Below are positions 1 to 5,428 of a stretch of DNA of 8,291 bases, in pieces. Each line of letters begins with the position of its first letter. Position 1 is the stretch's first letter. Origin of the DNA: Succinatimonas sp. UBA6849 (GTDB lineage Bacteria; Pseudomonadota; Gammaproteobacteria; Enterobacterales; Succinivibrionaceae); the NCBI GenBank assembly GCA_002449335.1, contig DKDL01000038.1:1-8291 (forward strand), in the 5' to 3' direction. The notes beneath the pieces are model-generated. The model saw only the letters and a program-made list of their open reading frames with translations, had not been told where the DNA came from and searched no databases. The position numbers and the translations under genes are program-made.

Positions 1-1
1 A

Positions 2-10
2 CACCTCCCT
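2..10 (-). promoter_or_regulatory. Shine-Dalgarno-like motif of a gene lying off the left edge
   Basis: Read on the minus strand, the last bases of the window are AGGGAGGTG, which contains a GGAGG core. With the edge only a few bases away, a start codon would fall just outside the window. The 66 bp between the ybaK stop and the edge contain no hairpin with a T-tract, so the unseen gene could be co-transcribed with ybaK. This is inferred from a motif of five to seven bases. Confidence 0.35.
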
Positions 11-66
11 ACTCGATAATTTGATCAAGCTAAATTCAATAATAAGCTCAATAAAACAATTCTCAG

Positions 67-546
67 TTACTTCTTATCTTTGTGTTCTAAGAAGTCACCT
101 ACTGTAGCATTTAATACCTTTACAAGATCTTTAGGATTTACGCCCACTGACAGACCGCGTCTACCGCCTGATACCAAGATCTCATCGTACTGCATTGCAC
201 TCTCTGATAAGAGAATTAAAGTTCTGCGTTTCTGTCCAAATGGGCTTACACCACCGATGACATAACCTGTAATTCTGGTTGCATCATTAGGTGTAGCAAC
301 ATCTAATGACTTTAATTTCATAATTCTTGCGGCATTCTTTAATGAAATCATGCTGTCAACAGGAGTTACAGCAGTTACAAAGGTCTTATCGTGAACCAAA
401 AGAATAGTTTTAAATACTCTAGGTTCTTCTACACCTAAAGACTGAGCTGCAAACTTTCCAAAGTCATGATCTACAGTGCATTCATATTCGTATTCTTTGA
501 AAGGCACTTTGTTATCTTTTAGAAATTTCTGTGCTGGAGTAATCAT
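67..546 (-). CDS. ybaK: Cys-tRNA(Pro)/Cys-tRNA(Cys) deacylase YbaK
   Basis: A 159-residue protein of the usual length for the YbaK/EbsC branch of the bacterial ProX/INS superfamily. Known family members act in the cytoplasm, hydrolysing cysteine mischarged onto tRNA-Pro by prolyl-tRNA synthetase. In the sequence, the single domain spans the whole protein. The segment RVFKTIL places a lysine at residue 46, the position of the catalytic lysine in characterised YbaK. The glycine-rich substrate loop GYVIGGVSPFGQK is at about 94-106, and the family hallmark VSGGRRGL at 125-132. The ATG start is supported by AGGA seven bases upstream on the minus strand (553-556). It is divergent from the AraC-type regulator, and nothing suggests a functional link to the mal genes. 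EbsC-like relatives share the fold, but the GGxSPFGQK and SGGRRG motifs favour YbaK. Confidence 0.93.
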   Translation of the reverse strand: MITPAQKFLKDNKVPFKEYEYECTVDHDFGKFAAQSLGVEEPRVFKTILLVHDKTFVTAVTPVDSMISLKNAARIMKLKSLDVATPNDATRITGYVIGGVSPFGQKRRTLILLSESAMQYDEILVSGGRRGLSVGVNPKDLVKVLNATVGDFLEHKDKK

Positions 547-582
547 ATTTTTTCCTAATTCAATGTCATGAACGGCAAATAG

Positions 583-612
583 GATATATCTTTTTTATCT
601 GATGTTTTACAA
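583..612 (-). promoter_or_regulatory. candidate ybaK promoter
   Basis: On the minus strand, TTGTAA (607-612) is followed after 18 bp by TATATC (583-588). Each hexamer matches the sigma-70 consensus at four of six positions. This would start transcription about 30 nt upstream of the ybaK ATG. The match is weak and the DNA is AT-rich, so the call is tentative. Confidence 0.25.
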
Positions 613-654
613 TTGAAAAAAAATCTTAAGAGCAAGTGCCTAGAACAACAAGCT

Positions 655-714
655 CTTACTTCAATGAACCTGACTTACATCTTTTAAGTAAGTTTGTTAC
701 AGTAAGTAACTTAC
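655..714. repeat. cluster of CTTAC/GTAAG motifs upstream of the AraC-type gene
   Basis: Five copies of CTTAC or its complement GTAAG occur in 60 bp: CTTAC at 655-659, 674-678 and 710-714, and GTAAG at 688-692 and 702-706. They build two perfect inverted repeats: ACTTAC-N9-GTAAGT (673-693) and GTAAGT-A-ACTTAC (702-714). A third palindrome, GTTAC-AGTAA-GTAAC (696-710), overlaps them. This looks like an operator array, possibly for autoregulation of the downstream regulator. It lies inside the frame-extended reading frame that opens with GTG at 636, which argues for a start downstream of it. Confidence 0.45.
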
Positions 715-752
715 AGCAAGAAAGTAATACAAAAGTTAAAGCAAGAAAGACT

Positions 753-1640
753 ATGGAAACACTTCGTACTATGGCGCCTAAAGAAGGCATTCAACATGGC
801 AGTCAGAAATTTCCTTTAGAGTGCTATCAGAATGAGTACAGTGAAGTCTTTCCTATTCACTATCATCAGCACTGGCATGATGAGGTAGAGATCATTTGTG
901 TAGAAAAAGGCCCCTTTACTGTCACCATTCATTCAAAGCAGGTAGTACTAGATTCTTCATGTTTTTATATAGTGCCAAGTAAAGTCGTGCATGGTCTTAT
1001 TCAGGGCGCTAAATCTGTACAGCGTTATCTGGTCTTCAATCCTGCAATGTTGCGTCTTTCATACTATGACAAGATGATGGGTACTATTATTGATAACCTG
1101 TATGATACTAATTTAAACATTTTGCCCATACGCAACAATGACACTGATGACTATAAAGAATGTAAAGAGTGCTTTGACTACATATATAAAAACTTTAAAG
1201 AGAATGATGACTCGGTAAGACTTTTAATTAAAGCAAAGCTCACTATTCTTTTAACTAATCTCTACAGACAGGGAATTTTTAATCAGGTAGAGATCTCTAC
1301 TTCATTTGAAAAAGAGCGTACCCAAAAACTAAAAGATCTCATAATCTGGATACAGGATCATCACTCAGGCCCTTTGTCCATTGAGGATGCTGCAGCTAAA
1401 ATGGACTTTTCTCAGGAATACTTTTGCAGATTCTTTAAAAAGGCAACCGGCATGAGCTTTACTGAATATGTAAATGATTACAGATTAGAGCAGGCCTCAG
1501 GTGATATCCAGAGGGGAGAGAAATCTATCTCTGATATTGCAGCAGATCATGGCTTTGATAATGATTCATATTTCTTCAGGCTCTTTAAAAAGAAATATGG
1601 CACTACACCATTAAAGTACCGTAAAGAAAAATCTAAATAG
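753..1640 (+). CDS. AraC-family transcriptional regulator with N-terminal cupin-type domain
   Basis: A cytoplasmic DNA-binding regulator, 295 residues from the chosen ATG. The N-terminal half has a cupin-like effector-binding segment rich in His, Glu and aromatic residues (HYHQHWHDEVEII, about residues 36-48), continuing to about residue 100. The C-terminal hundred residues hold two helix-turn-helix units typical of AraC proteins: LSIEDAAAKMDFSQEYF (from about 208) and SISDIAADHGFDNDSYFF (from about 258). They end in the signature FKKKYGTTPLKYRK. The frame stays open upstream to a GTG at 636, which would give 334 residues. I prefer ATG 753 because about 295 residues is typical for the family, the extra 39 residues look unlike family N-termini, and that DNA holds an inverted-repeat cluster. 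ATG 771 is a further option; none of the three has a convincing Shine-Dalgarno sequence. Effector and targets are unknown. Its position 845 bp upstream of malE, in the same direction, makes it a candidate mal or sugar regulator, but this is inference. Confidence 0.85.
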   Translation: METLRTMAPKEGIQHGSQKFPLECYQNEYSEVFPIHYHQHWHDEVEIICVEKGPFTVTIHSKQVVLDSSCFYIVPSKVVHGLIQGAKSVQRYLVFNPAMLRLSYYDKMMGTIIDNLYDTNLNILPIRNNDTDDYKECKECFDYIYKNFKENDDSVRLLIKAKLTILLTNLYRQGIFNQVEISTSFEKERTQKLKDLIIWIQDHHSGPLSIEDAAAKMDFSQEYFCRFFKKATGMSFTEYVNDYRLEQASGDIQRGEKSISDIAADHGFDNDSYFFRLFKKKYGTTPLKYRKEKSK

Positions 1641-1780
1641 TAGCGATCATACCTGCAGGACCTTCATTGCTTTAATAGCTCTATATTAGAGTGTCTGTAT
1701 AGAGAGAGTGGCTGAATAGTGACAATGCATCTGTACGCTGCTTTAGCATTAGACTTAATTAACCGCTTACTTCATAGATT

Positions 1781-1815
1781 TATTCCAATCATTCATTCCA
1801 ACTCTTTTCATTCCA
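1781..1815. repeat. triple direct repeat of ATTCCA
   Basis: TATTCCA (1781-1787), CATTCCA (1794-1800) and CATTCCA (1809-1815) are spaced 13 and 15 bp apart. The spacing is not a multiple of three throughout, and the minus-strand reading frames across it stop quickly, so it is unlikely to be coding. It may be a protein-binding array or chance; the function is unknown. Confidence 0.35.
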
Positions 1816-1992
1816 CGTCATTACTTCAAACTTAAAGGTTCTCCAAATCGACAGAACATAGCCTGAGTTTTGAAAATCAAACAATCAAAGTAGAAATTCA
1901 ATTTACTTCACAATTTATAAGTACCACATCAAGACATCAATATTAGATAAGAATACTTTTTGTCTATACCACGAAAAACATTTATTCAATAA

Positions 1993-2008
1993 TGTGATTC
2001 ATTTCAAA
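1993..2008. promoter_or_regulatory. candidate CRP (cAMP receptor protein) site, 9 of 10 conserved bases
   Basis: TGTGA-TTCATT-TCAAA matches TGTGA-N6-TCACA at nine of ten positions and is preceded by AA as in the extended consensus. Its right half overlaps a perfect inverted repeat TTCAAA-N5-TTTGAA (2003-2019). It lies about 490 bp upstream of malE, so a direct role at the proximal malE promoter is uncertain. Confidence 0.45.
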
Positions 2009-2078
2009 TTTAGTTTGAAGAAGAAAATTGAAGGTTAATAAAGTGTAATTTAGTTTAAAACTGTATAATTTTATTAAA

Positions 2079-2094
2079 TGTGATGAATATCACA
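2079..2094. promoter_or_regulatory. CRP (cAMP receptor protein) binding site, perfect core
   Basis: TGTGATGAATATCACA is a perfect TGTGA-N6-TCACA, flanked by AAA on the left and AAA on the right, so the 22-bp site is close to the E. coli optimum. CRP activates mal genes in known gammaproteobacteria. The site centre is 2086.5, which is 40 to 41 bp upstream of the start predicted from the -10 element at 2114-2119. That is the geometry of a class II CRP-activated promoter. Confidence 0.75.
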
Positions 2095-2096
2095 AA

Positions 2097-2109
2097 AATC
2101 GTTACGATT
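2097..2109. promoter_or_regulatory. palindromic operator candidate AATCG-TTA-CGATT
   Basis: A perfect 5-3-5 inverted repeat starts two bases after the perfect CRP site and ends four bases before the -10 element at 2114-2119. It therefore occupies the place of the -35 and spacer. A protein bound there would block the promoter or contact CRP. CGTTACG recurs at 2190-2196 and TTACGAT at 2211-2217, so it may be one member of a set of sites for the same regulator. Confidence 0.4.
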
Positions 2110-2113
2110 AAAT

Positions 2114-2119
2114 TATAAA
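2114..2119 (+). promoter_or_regulatory. candidate -10 element of a CRP class II promoter
   Basis: TATAAA matches the sigma-70 -10 consensus at five of six positions. Transcription would start near 2126-2128, putting the perfect CRP site at about -40 to -41.5. No good -35 is present, as expected for a class II CRP-dependent promoter. It would give malE a leader of about 360 nt. Alternatively the transcript is a separate short RNA, or the match is chance in AT-rich DNA. Confidence 0.4.
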
Positions 2120-2136
2120 GAACTGAAAAATGAAAG

Positions 2137-2152
2137 TGTGATAAAACGCATA
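2137..2152. promoter_or_regulatory. degenerate CRP-like site
   Basis: TGTGA-TAAAAC-GCATA has a perfect left half and three of five bases in the right half. It lies downstream of the perfect site, and if functional it could act in multi-site CRP control like that known upstream of malE in enterics. The evidence is weak in isolation. Confidence 0.3.
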
Positions 2153-2154
2153 AA

Positions 2155-2189
2155 TAAGCTAAATAGCTTAAGAATATTCATAATCTTAA
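2155..2189. repeat. two adjoining perfect inverted repeats
   Basis: TAAGCT-AAAT-AGCTTA (2155-2170) is followed, with a three-base overlap, by TTAAGA-N10-TCTTAA (2168-2189). The second encloses the palindrome GAATATTC. If transcribed from a start near 2126, they would be alternative, mutually exclusive hairpins; on DNA they could be operators. Neither is followed by a T-tract, so they are not terminators. Confidence 0.4.
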
Positions 2190-2217
2190 CGTTACGGAAA
2201 ATTGCTAAAATTACGAT
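2187..2217. repeat. TTACG direct repeats about two helical turns apart
   Basis: TTACG occurs at 2192-2196 (inside CGTTACG, next to the palindrome TAACGTTA at 2187-2194) and at 2211-2215, a spacing of 19 bp. A further copy is at 2102-2106. AraC-family proteins commonly bind direct repeats about two turns apart, so these are candidate sites for the regulator encoded upstream. That assignment is inference. Confidence 0.3.
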
Positions 2218-2302
2218 AAAAATAGATAGATAAAGGCTTTGTATAATTTTGCAAAGTATAAAAATATGGTGATTGGTTAAAAAAGGCAAACTTTTAAAAA
2301 TA

Positions 2303-2318
2303 TATGCAGTGTGTCACA
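2303..2318. promoter_or_regulatory. degenerate CRP-like site near the proximal malE promoter
   Basis: TATGC-AGTGTG-TCACA has a perfect right half and three of five bases in the left half. Its centre lies about 91 bp upstream of the start predicted for the promoter at 2367-2396, within the range of class I CRP activation. The score alone is weak; the position makes it worth listing. Confidence 0.35.
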
Positions 2319-2366
2319 AAAATATCTAAAAAAGATAATAGAGTGCAGTAATAGGTCAATATTGTA

Positions 2367-2396
2367 TTGATTTATTTTAGGCTAACTCTATACAAT
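2367..2396 (+). promoter_or_regulatory. candidate proximal malE promoter
   Basis: TTGATT (2367-2372, four of six) is followed by overlapping -10 options: TATACA at 2389-2394 (16-bp spacer) or TACAAT at 2391-2396 (five of six, 18-bp spacer). Transcription would start near 2401-2403 and give a leader of about 85 nt. The weak -35 suits an activator-dependent promoter. Confidence 0.45.
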
Positions 2397-2437
2397 CATA
2401 ACTAACCTAACAAGGTTTAATCGTTCAAGTCAAAAGG

Positions 2438-2451
2438 TGATCTTTTGATCA
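2438..2451 (+). repeat. inverted repeat TGATC-TTTT-GATCA in the malE leader
   Basis: A perfect 5-4-5 inverted repeat ends 34 bp before the malE ATG. In RNA it would be a weak small hairpin upstream of the ribosome binding site. It resembles an FNR half-site pair, but the TGAT and ATCA arms are six bases apart rather than four, so FNR binding is not supported. Confidence 0.3.
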
Positions 2452-2485
2452 GACAACATAAGTGAAAACTAAAGGAAATCATAAG

Positions 2486-3670
2486 ATGAAAAAAACAATT
2501 TTAGCTACTGTTGTATGCGCTATGACTTTAGGCTTCTCAGTTTCAGCAAATGCAGCAATTGAGAAAGATCAGTTAACAGTTTGGGTTAACGGTGATAAGG
2601 GCTATAACGGTATTGCAAAAGTTGGTGAGAAGTTCACAGCTGATACTGGTATTAAGGTTACCGTAGCTCACCCAGATCAGGTAGAAGTTAAGTTCCAGCA
2701 GACTGCAGCAACACAGAATGGTCCTGATATCATGATGTGGGCACATGACCGTTTCGGTGAGTGGGCTGCAGCAGGTCTTATCGCTCCTATCAATCCTTCA
2801 GATGAAGAGAAGGCAAAGTTTGCTAAAGTTGGTTGGGATGCAATGACTGTTAACGGCAAGATTGTAGGTTATCCAGTAGCTATCGAAGCAGTAAGCTTGC
2901 TATGTAACAACAAGTTAGTTAAGAGCGCTCCTGAGAACTTCGAAGACTTAATGAAGTTAGGTGATACCTTAAAGAAAGACGGTGTTAAGCCAATCATTTG
3001 GGCATACACAACTCCATACTTCAGCTATCCTCTAATTGCTGCACAGGGCGGTTACGCATTCAAGAAAGTTAACGGTGCTTATGATGTTAAGGATACCGGT
3101 GTTAACAACGCTGGTGCAAAGGCTGGTTTACAGTTCATCTCTGACTTAATCACCAAGGGGTACATGGAGAAGGGTGCTGACTACGGTGTTATGGAAGCAC
3201 AGTTCACCAAGGGTAAAGCTGCATGTATCATCAACGGACCATGGGGCTGGCCAAACTATGATGGCGCAAAGGTTGATTTCTCAGTTTACAAGTTACCTAA
3301 GTTAGGCGGTCAGCCAGCTAAGGCATTCGTTGGTGTAACTGGTTTAGCAATCAACGCTGCATCTCCTAACAAAGAGTTAGCAACTGAGTTCATCGAGAAC
3401 TACTTATTAACCGATGAGGGCTTAGAGGCTGTTAACAACGATAAGGCTTTAGGTGTAGCTGCTTTAAACAGCTTCCAGGCTAAGTTAGACAAGGATCCAC
3501 GTATTGCAACCACCAAGGAAAACGCAGTTAACGGTGATCCAATGCCTTCAGTACCTGAGATGAGCAAGTTCTGGTCATCATTCGAGACCGCTTTAAAGAA
3601 CGTAACATCAGGTCGTCAGGGTGTTAACGAAGCTGCTGATACTGCTGCAAAGCGTATTTTAAGTGAATAA
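2486..3670 (+). CDS. malE: maltose/maltodextrin-binding periplasmic protein MalE
   Basis: The periplasmic receptor that delivers maltose and maltodextrins to MalFGK2. The precursor is 394 residues. A signal peptide (MKKTILATVV, hydrophobic core, SANA cleavage) is cut after residue 23, leaving mature AIEKDQL, which aligns with mature E. coli KIEEGKL. Mature numbering then matches E. coli: D14, K15, W62, D65, R66, E111, Y155, W230 and W340 are all present. Changes at sugar-contact or nearby positions are T153 (E in E. coli), Y158 (W), S341 (Y) and E344 (R). Near-identical blocks include NGDKGYNG, AHDRFG, SPNKELA and NYLLTDEGLEAVN. The frame is open to a GTG at 2462, but ATG 2486 has AGGA nine bases upstream (2473-2476) and begins the signal peptide. 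A cysteine in the signal does not form a lipobox. It is the first gene of malEFGK and is separated from malF by a strong terminator. Codon use is biased as for a highly expressed gene. Confidence 0.97.
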   Translation: MKKTILATVVCAMTLGFSVSANAAIEKDQLTVWVNGDKGYNGIAKVGEKFTADTGIKVTVAHPDQVEVKFQQTAATQNGPDIMMWAHDRFGEWAAAGLIAPINPSDEEKAKFAKVGWDAMTVNGKIVGYPVAIEAVSLLCNNKLVKSAPENFEDLMKLGDTLKKDGVKPIIWAYTTPYFSYPLIAAQGGYAFKKVNGAYDVKDTGVNNAGAKAGLQFISDLITKGYMEKGADYGVMEAQFTKGKAACIINGPWGWPNYDGAKVDFSVYKLPKLGGQPAKAFVGVTGLAINAASPNKELATEFIENYLLTDEGLEAVNNDKALGVAALNSFQAKLDKDPRIATTKENAVNGDPMPSVPEMSKFWSSFETALKNVTSGRQGVNEAADTAAKRILSE

Positions 3671-3681
3671 TTTTTAACACG

Positions 3682-3720
3682 AACCCTCGGCACGAAAGTG
3701 CCGAGAGTTTTTTTTTATTT
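3682..3720 (+). terminator. intrinsic terminator between malE and malF
   Basis: An 8-bp GC-rich stem, CTCGGCAC (3686-3693) and GTGCCGAG (3698-3705), is closed by a GAAA tetraloop. AAC/GTT extends it beyond one C-A mismatch (3682-3684 with 3707-3709). A run of T bases to 3716 and further T-rich DNA follow. It starts about a dozen bases after the malE stop and ends about 30 bp before malF. No promoter fits in the remaining space, so malFGK must rely on readthrough. This would set high MalE relative to MalF, MalG and MalK, and the hairpin could also protect the malE mRNA 3' end. Confidence 0.9.
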
Positions 3721-3746
3721 TTATTTTGGCAAATTAGGAATTGGGC

Positions 3747-5411
3747 ATGGAACTGTCAGCAATGCATAATTTGAAACTAGGTCCTAAGTTTTTTATAAAA
3801 TGGGCCGTAGTTGCAATAATTGTGTTAGTCAATCTGTATGCCGATATTTGCATGTATCTTAACGGAGATATTGCTTATCCTCTGTTAGATCTTGTGATCG
3901 TCGGTGTGGGTGTTTACGTTTTCGTAAGTAAGAAAATGTATGCACAGCGTTACGCTTTCCCAAGCGTTGCAGGTATGACTGCATTTATCATTTTCCCTCT
4001 AATCTACACAGTGTGGATCTCCTTTACAAACTACTCAGGAGCCCACGTTATGAATGTAGATTCTGCAATGGCTTTCCATCTGCAGAAGACTTACAAGTCA
4101 GAAGGTGGTGATTATTCTTATAAACTTTATGAGTTACAGGACGGAACTTATGACCTTGTTTTACAACAGGGTTCAACTGTTTATAAGAATGAGAATCCTT
4201 TAAACCTAGCTGACAAGAAGTTAGCTGAAAAAGCTAAGACTGGTGTAACAACTGATATTAACTTGGTTGCATCAGGCGATACTTCTGGTAAGTTAGTTGC
4301 AATGAAGAAGTTAATGTCATACAGAAATACCTTAAAGACATTCGTTCTTCATGTGCCAAATTCTGAAGTAAAACTATCAATGAGTGGTCTACGCTCATTC
4401 TCAGCTCAAAGTGAGAAGTTCAAGCTTCTTAAAAAGGGTGAAAAGGCTGAGAACGGTTATTTAGTAGACTCAGATTTCGTATTATGGGATAACGAAACTC
4501 ATCAATTATTCATGCCAAATATGGATACTGGTTTCTATCAGTATGCTAATGAGAAGGGGGAATTATCAGGTGAAGAGTTCGCTCCTGGCTTTAAAGTAAA
4601 TATCGGTTTAAAGAACTATATCAAGTTCCTATCAAACGAAAGCATCCGTATGCCATTCTTACAGATCTTCGTATGGACCGTTTGCTTCTCAGCAATTACT
4701 GTTTTAGGTACTCTTGCTATCGGTATGGTTTTAGCATGTCTGGTACAGTGGCAGTTCTTACGCTTTAGAGGCATTTACAGAGTATTCTTAATTCTTCCAT
4801 ATGCAGTACCATCATTCATTTCTATCTTGGTGTTCAAAGGTTTATTCAACCAGAACTTCGGTGAATTGAATGTGTTCTTAAATGCAATTATGGGTCCTAT
4901 CTATGCAGCTTTTGGCGCACAGTGGTCTTCAATTGAGTGGTTCACTGACCTATGGGCAGCAAGAGGTATGATTTTAATGGTTAATGCATGGTTGGGTTAT
5001 CCATACATGATGATCCTGTGCATGGGCTTATTAAAGTCAATTCCAGATGATTTATACGAGGCAACAGCTATCGAAGGTGCTTCACCTTGGGTAAACTTAC
5101 GCCACATCACATTACCATTATTGATTAAGCCATTGGCTCCACTGTTAATTGCATCATTTGCATTTAACTTTAACAACTTCGTACTAATCCAGTTATTAAC
5201 TGGTGGTGGTCCTGACATGATTAACGCTACTCAGGCTCCAGCAGGTTACACTGACTTATTAGTAAGCTTCACTTACCGTATCGCATTCGAAGGTGGTAAG
5301 GGTAACGACTACGGTCTAGCAGCAGCTGTTGCAGCAATGATCTTCATCATGGTCGGCTTATTAAGCTTGGTACAGTTACGTTTAACTAAGACCAGTCAGG
5401 TACAAGGTTAA
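3747..5411 (+). CDS. malF: maltose/maltodextrin ABC transporter permease MalF
   Basis: Inner-membrane channel subunit of MalFGK2, 554 residues against 514 in E. coli. Three N-terminal membrane segments lie at about residues 16-36, 45-62 and 71-95. A periplasmic P2 domain, the loop known to embrace MalE, follows at about 96-300. The C-terminal permease half starts near 302. The EAA loop that docks onto MalK is EATAIEGASPW at 438-448, followed by RHITLPLLIKPL. The substrate-channel helix AFNFNNFVLIQLL is conserved, as are the blocks LILPYAVPSFISIL and WLGYPYMMILCMGLLK. Extra length lies in P2 and in about ten residues around 385-402. ATG 3747 is preferred over the in-frame TTG at 3741 because AGGA (3736-3739) is seven bases upstream of it. 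The gene follows the malE terminator, and its stop codon abuts the malG Shine-Dalgarno sequence. Confidence 0.97.
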   Translation: MELSAMHNLKLGPKFFIKWAVVAIIVLVNLYADICMYLNGDIAYPLLDLVIVGVGVYVFVSKKMYAQRYAFPSVAGMTAFIIFPLIYTVWISFTNYSGAHVMNVDSAMAFHLQKTYKSEGGDYSYKLYELQDGTYDLVLQQGSTVYKNENPLNLADKKLAEKAKTGVTTDINLVASGDTSGKLVAMKKLMSYRNTLKTFVLHVPNSEVKLSMSGLRSFSAQSEKFKLLKKGEKAENGYLVDSDFVLWDNETHQLFMPNMDTGFYQYANEKGELSGEEFAPGFKVNIGLKNYIKFLSNESIRMPFLQIFVWTVCFSAITVLGTLAIGMVLACLVQWQFLRFRGIYRVFLILPYAVPSFISILVFKGLFNQNFGELNVFLNAIMGPIYAAFGAQWSSIEWFTDLWAARGMILMVNAWLGYPYMMILCMGLLKSIPDDLYEATAIEGASPWVNLRHITLPLLIKPLAPLLIASFAFNFNNFVLIQLLTGGGPDMINATQAPAGYTDLLVSFTYRIAFEGGKGNDYGLAAAVAAMIFIMVGLLSLVQLRLTKTSQVQG

Positions 5412-5428
5412 GAGGAGACTGATAGAAA

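Larger units (their letters stand above)
1641..2461 (+). promoter_or_regulatory. long AT-rich non-coding region upstream of malE
   Basis: About 820 bp between the AraC-type stop codon and the mal operon contain no credible gene on either strand. No clear intrinsic terminator follows the regulator: a short hairpin CTCTA-TAT-TAGAG (1679-1691) has no T-tract. The first 350 bp show little beyond a triple ATTCCA repeat. From about 1990 on there are CRP-like sites, several perfect inverted repeats, repeated TTACG elements and two candidate promoters. The MalT box known from enterics (GGGGA-T/G-GAGG) was not found by eye in either orientation. The region is much longer than the roughly 270-bp malE-malK control region of E. 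coli. Confidence 0.6.

Noticed and set aside
80..265. Plus-strand 61-codon reading frame opposite ybaK
   Set aside because: It is wholly antisense to a strongly supported gene and lacks a start signal.
1679..1691. Terminator after the AraC-type gene
   Set aside because: The hairpin CTCTA-TAT-TAGAG is short, AT-rich and not followed by a T-run.
2438..2451. FNR site in the malE leader
   Set aside because: FNR needs TTGAT-N4-ATCAA; here the TGAT and ATCA arms are six bases apart.
1641..2461. MalT boxes, tRNA, CRISPR repeats or insertion-sequence ends in the long intergenic region
   Set aside because: No GGGGA-T/G-GAGG element in either orientation, no cloverleaf-like sequence, no regularly spaced long repeats and no transposase remnant could be seen by eye; a matrix scan was not possible.
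2462..2485. GTG 2462 as the malE start
   Set aside because: It has no good ribosome binding site, and it would add eight residues ahead of a complete signal peptide. ATG 2486 has AGGA at a suitable distance.
2486..2554. MalE as a lipoprotein, because of a cysteine in its signal peptide
   Set aside because: The residues before the cysteine (TVV) do not form a lipobox, and a good signal peptidase I site (SANA) follows at the position matching E. coli MalE.
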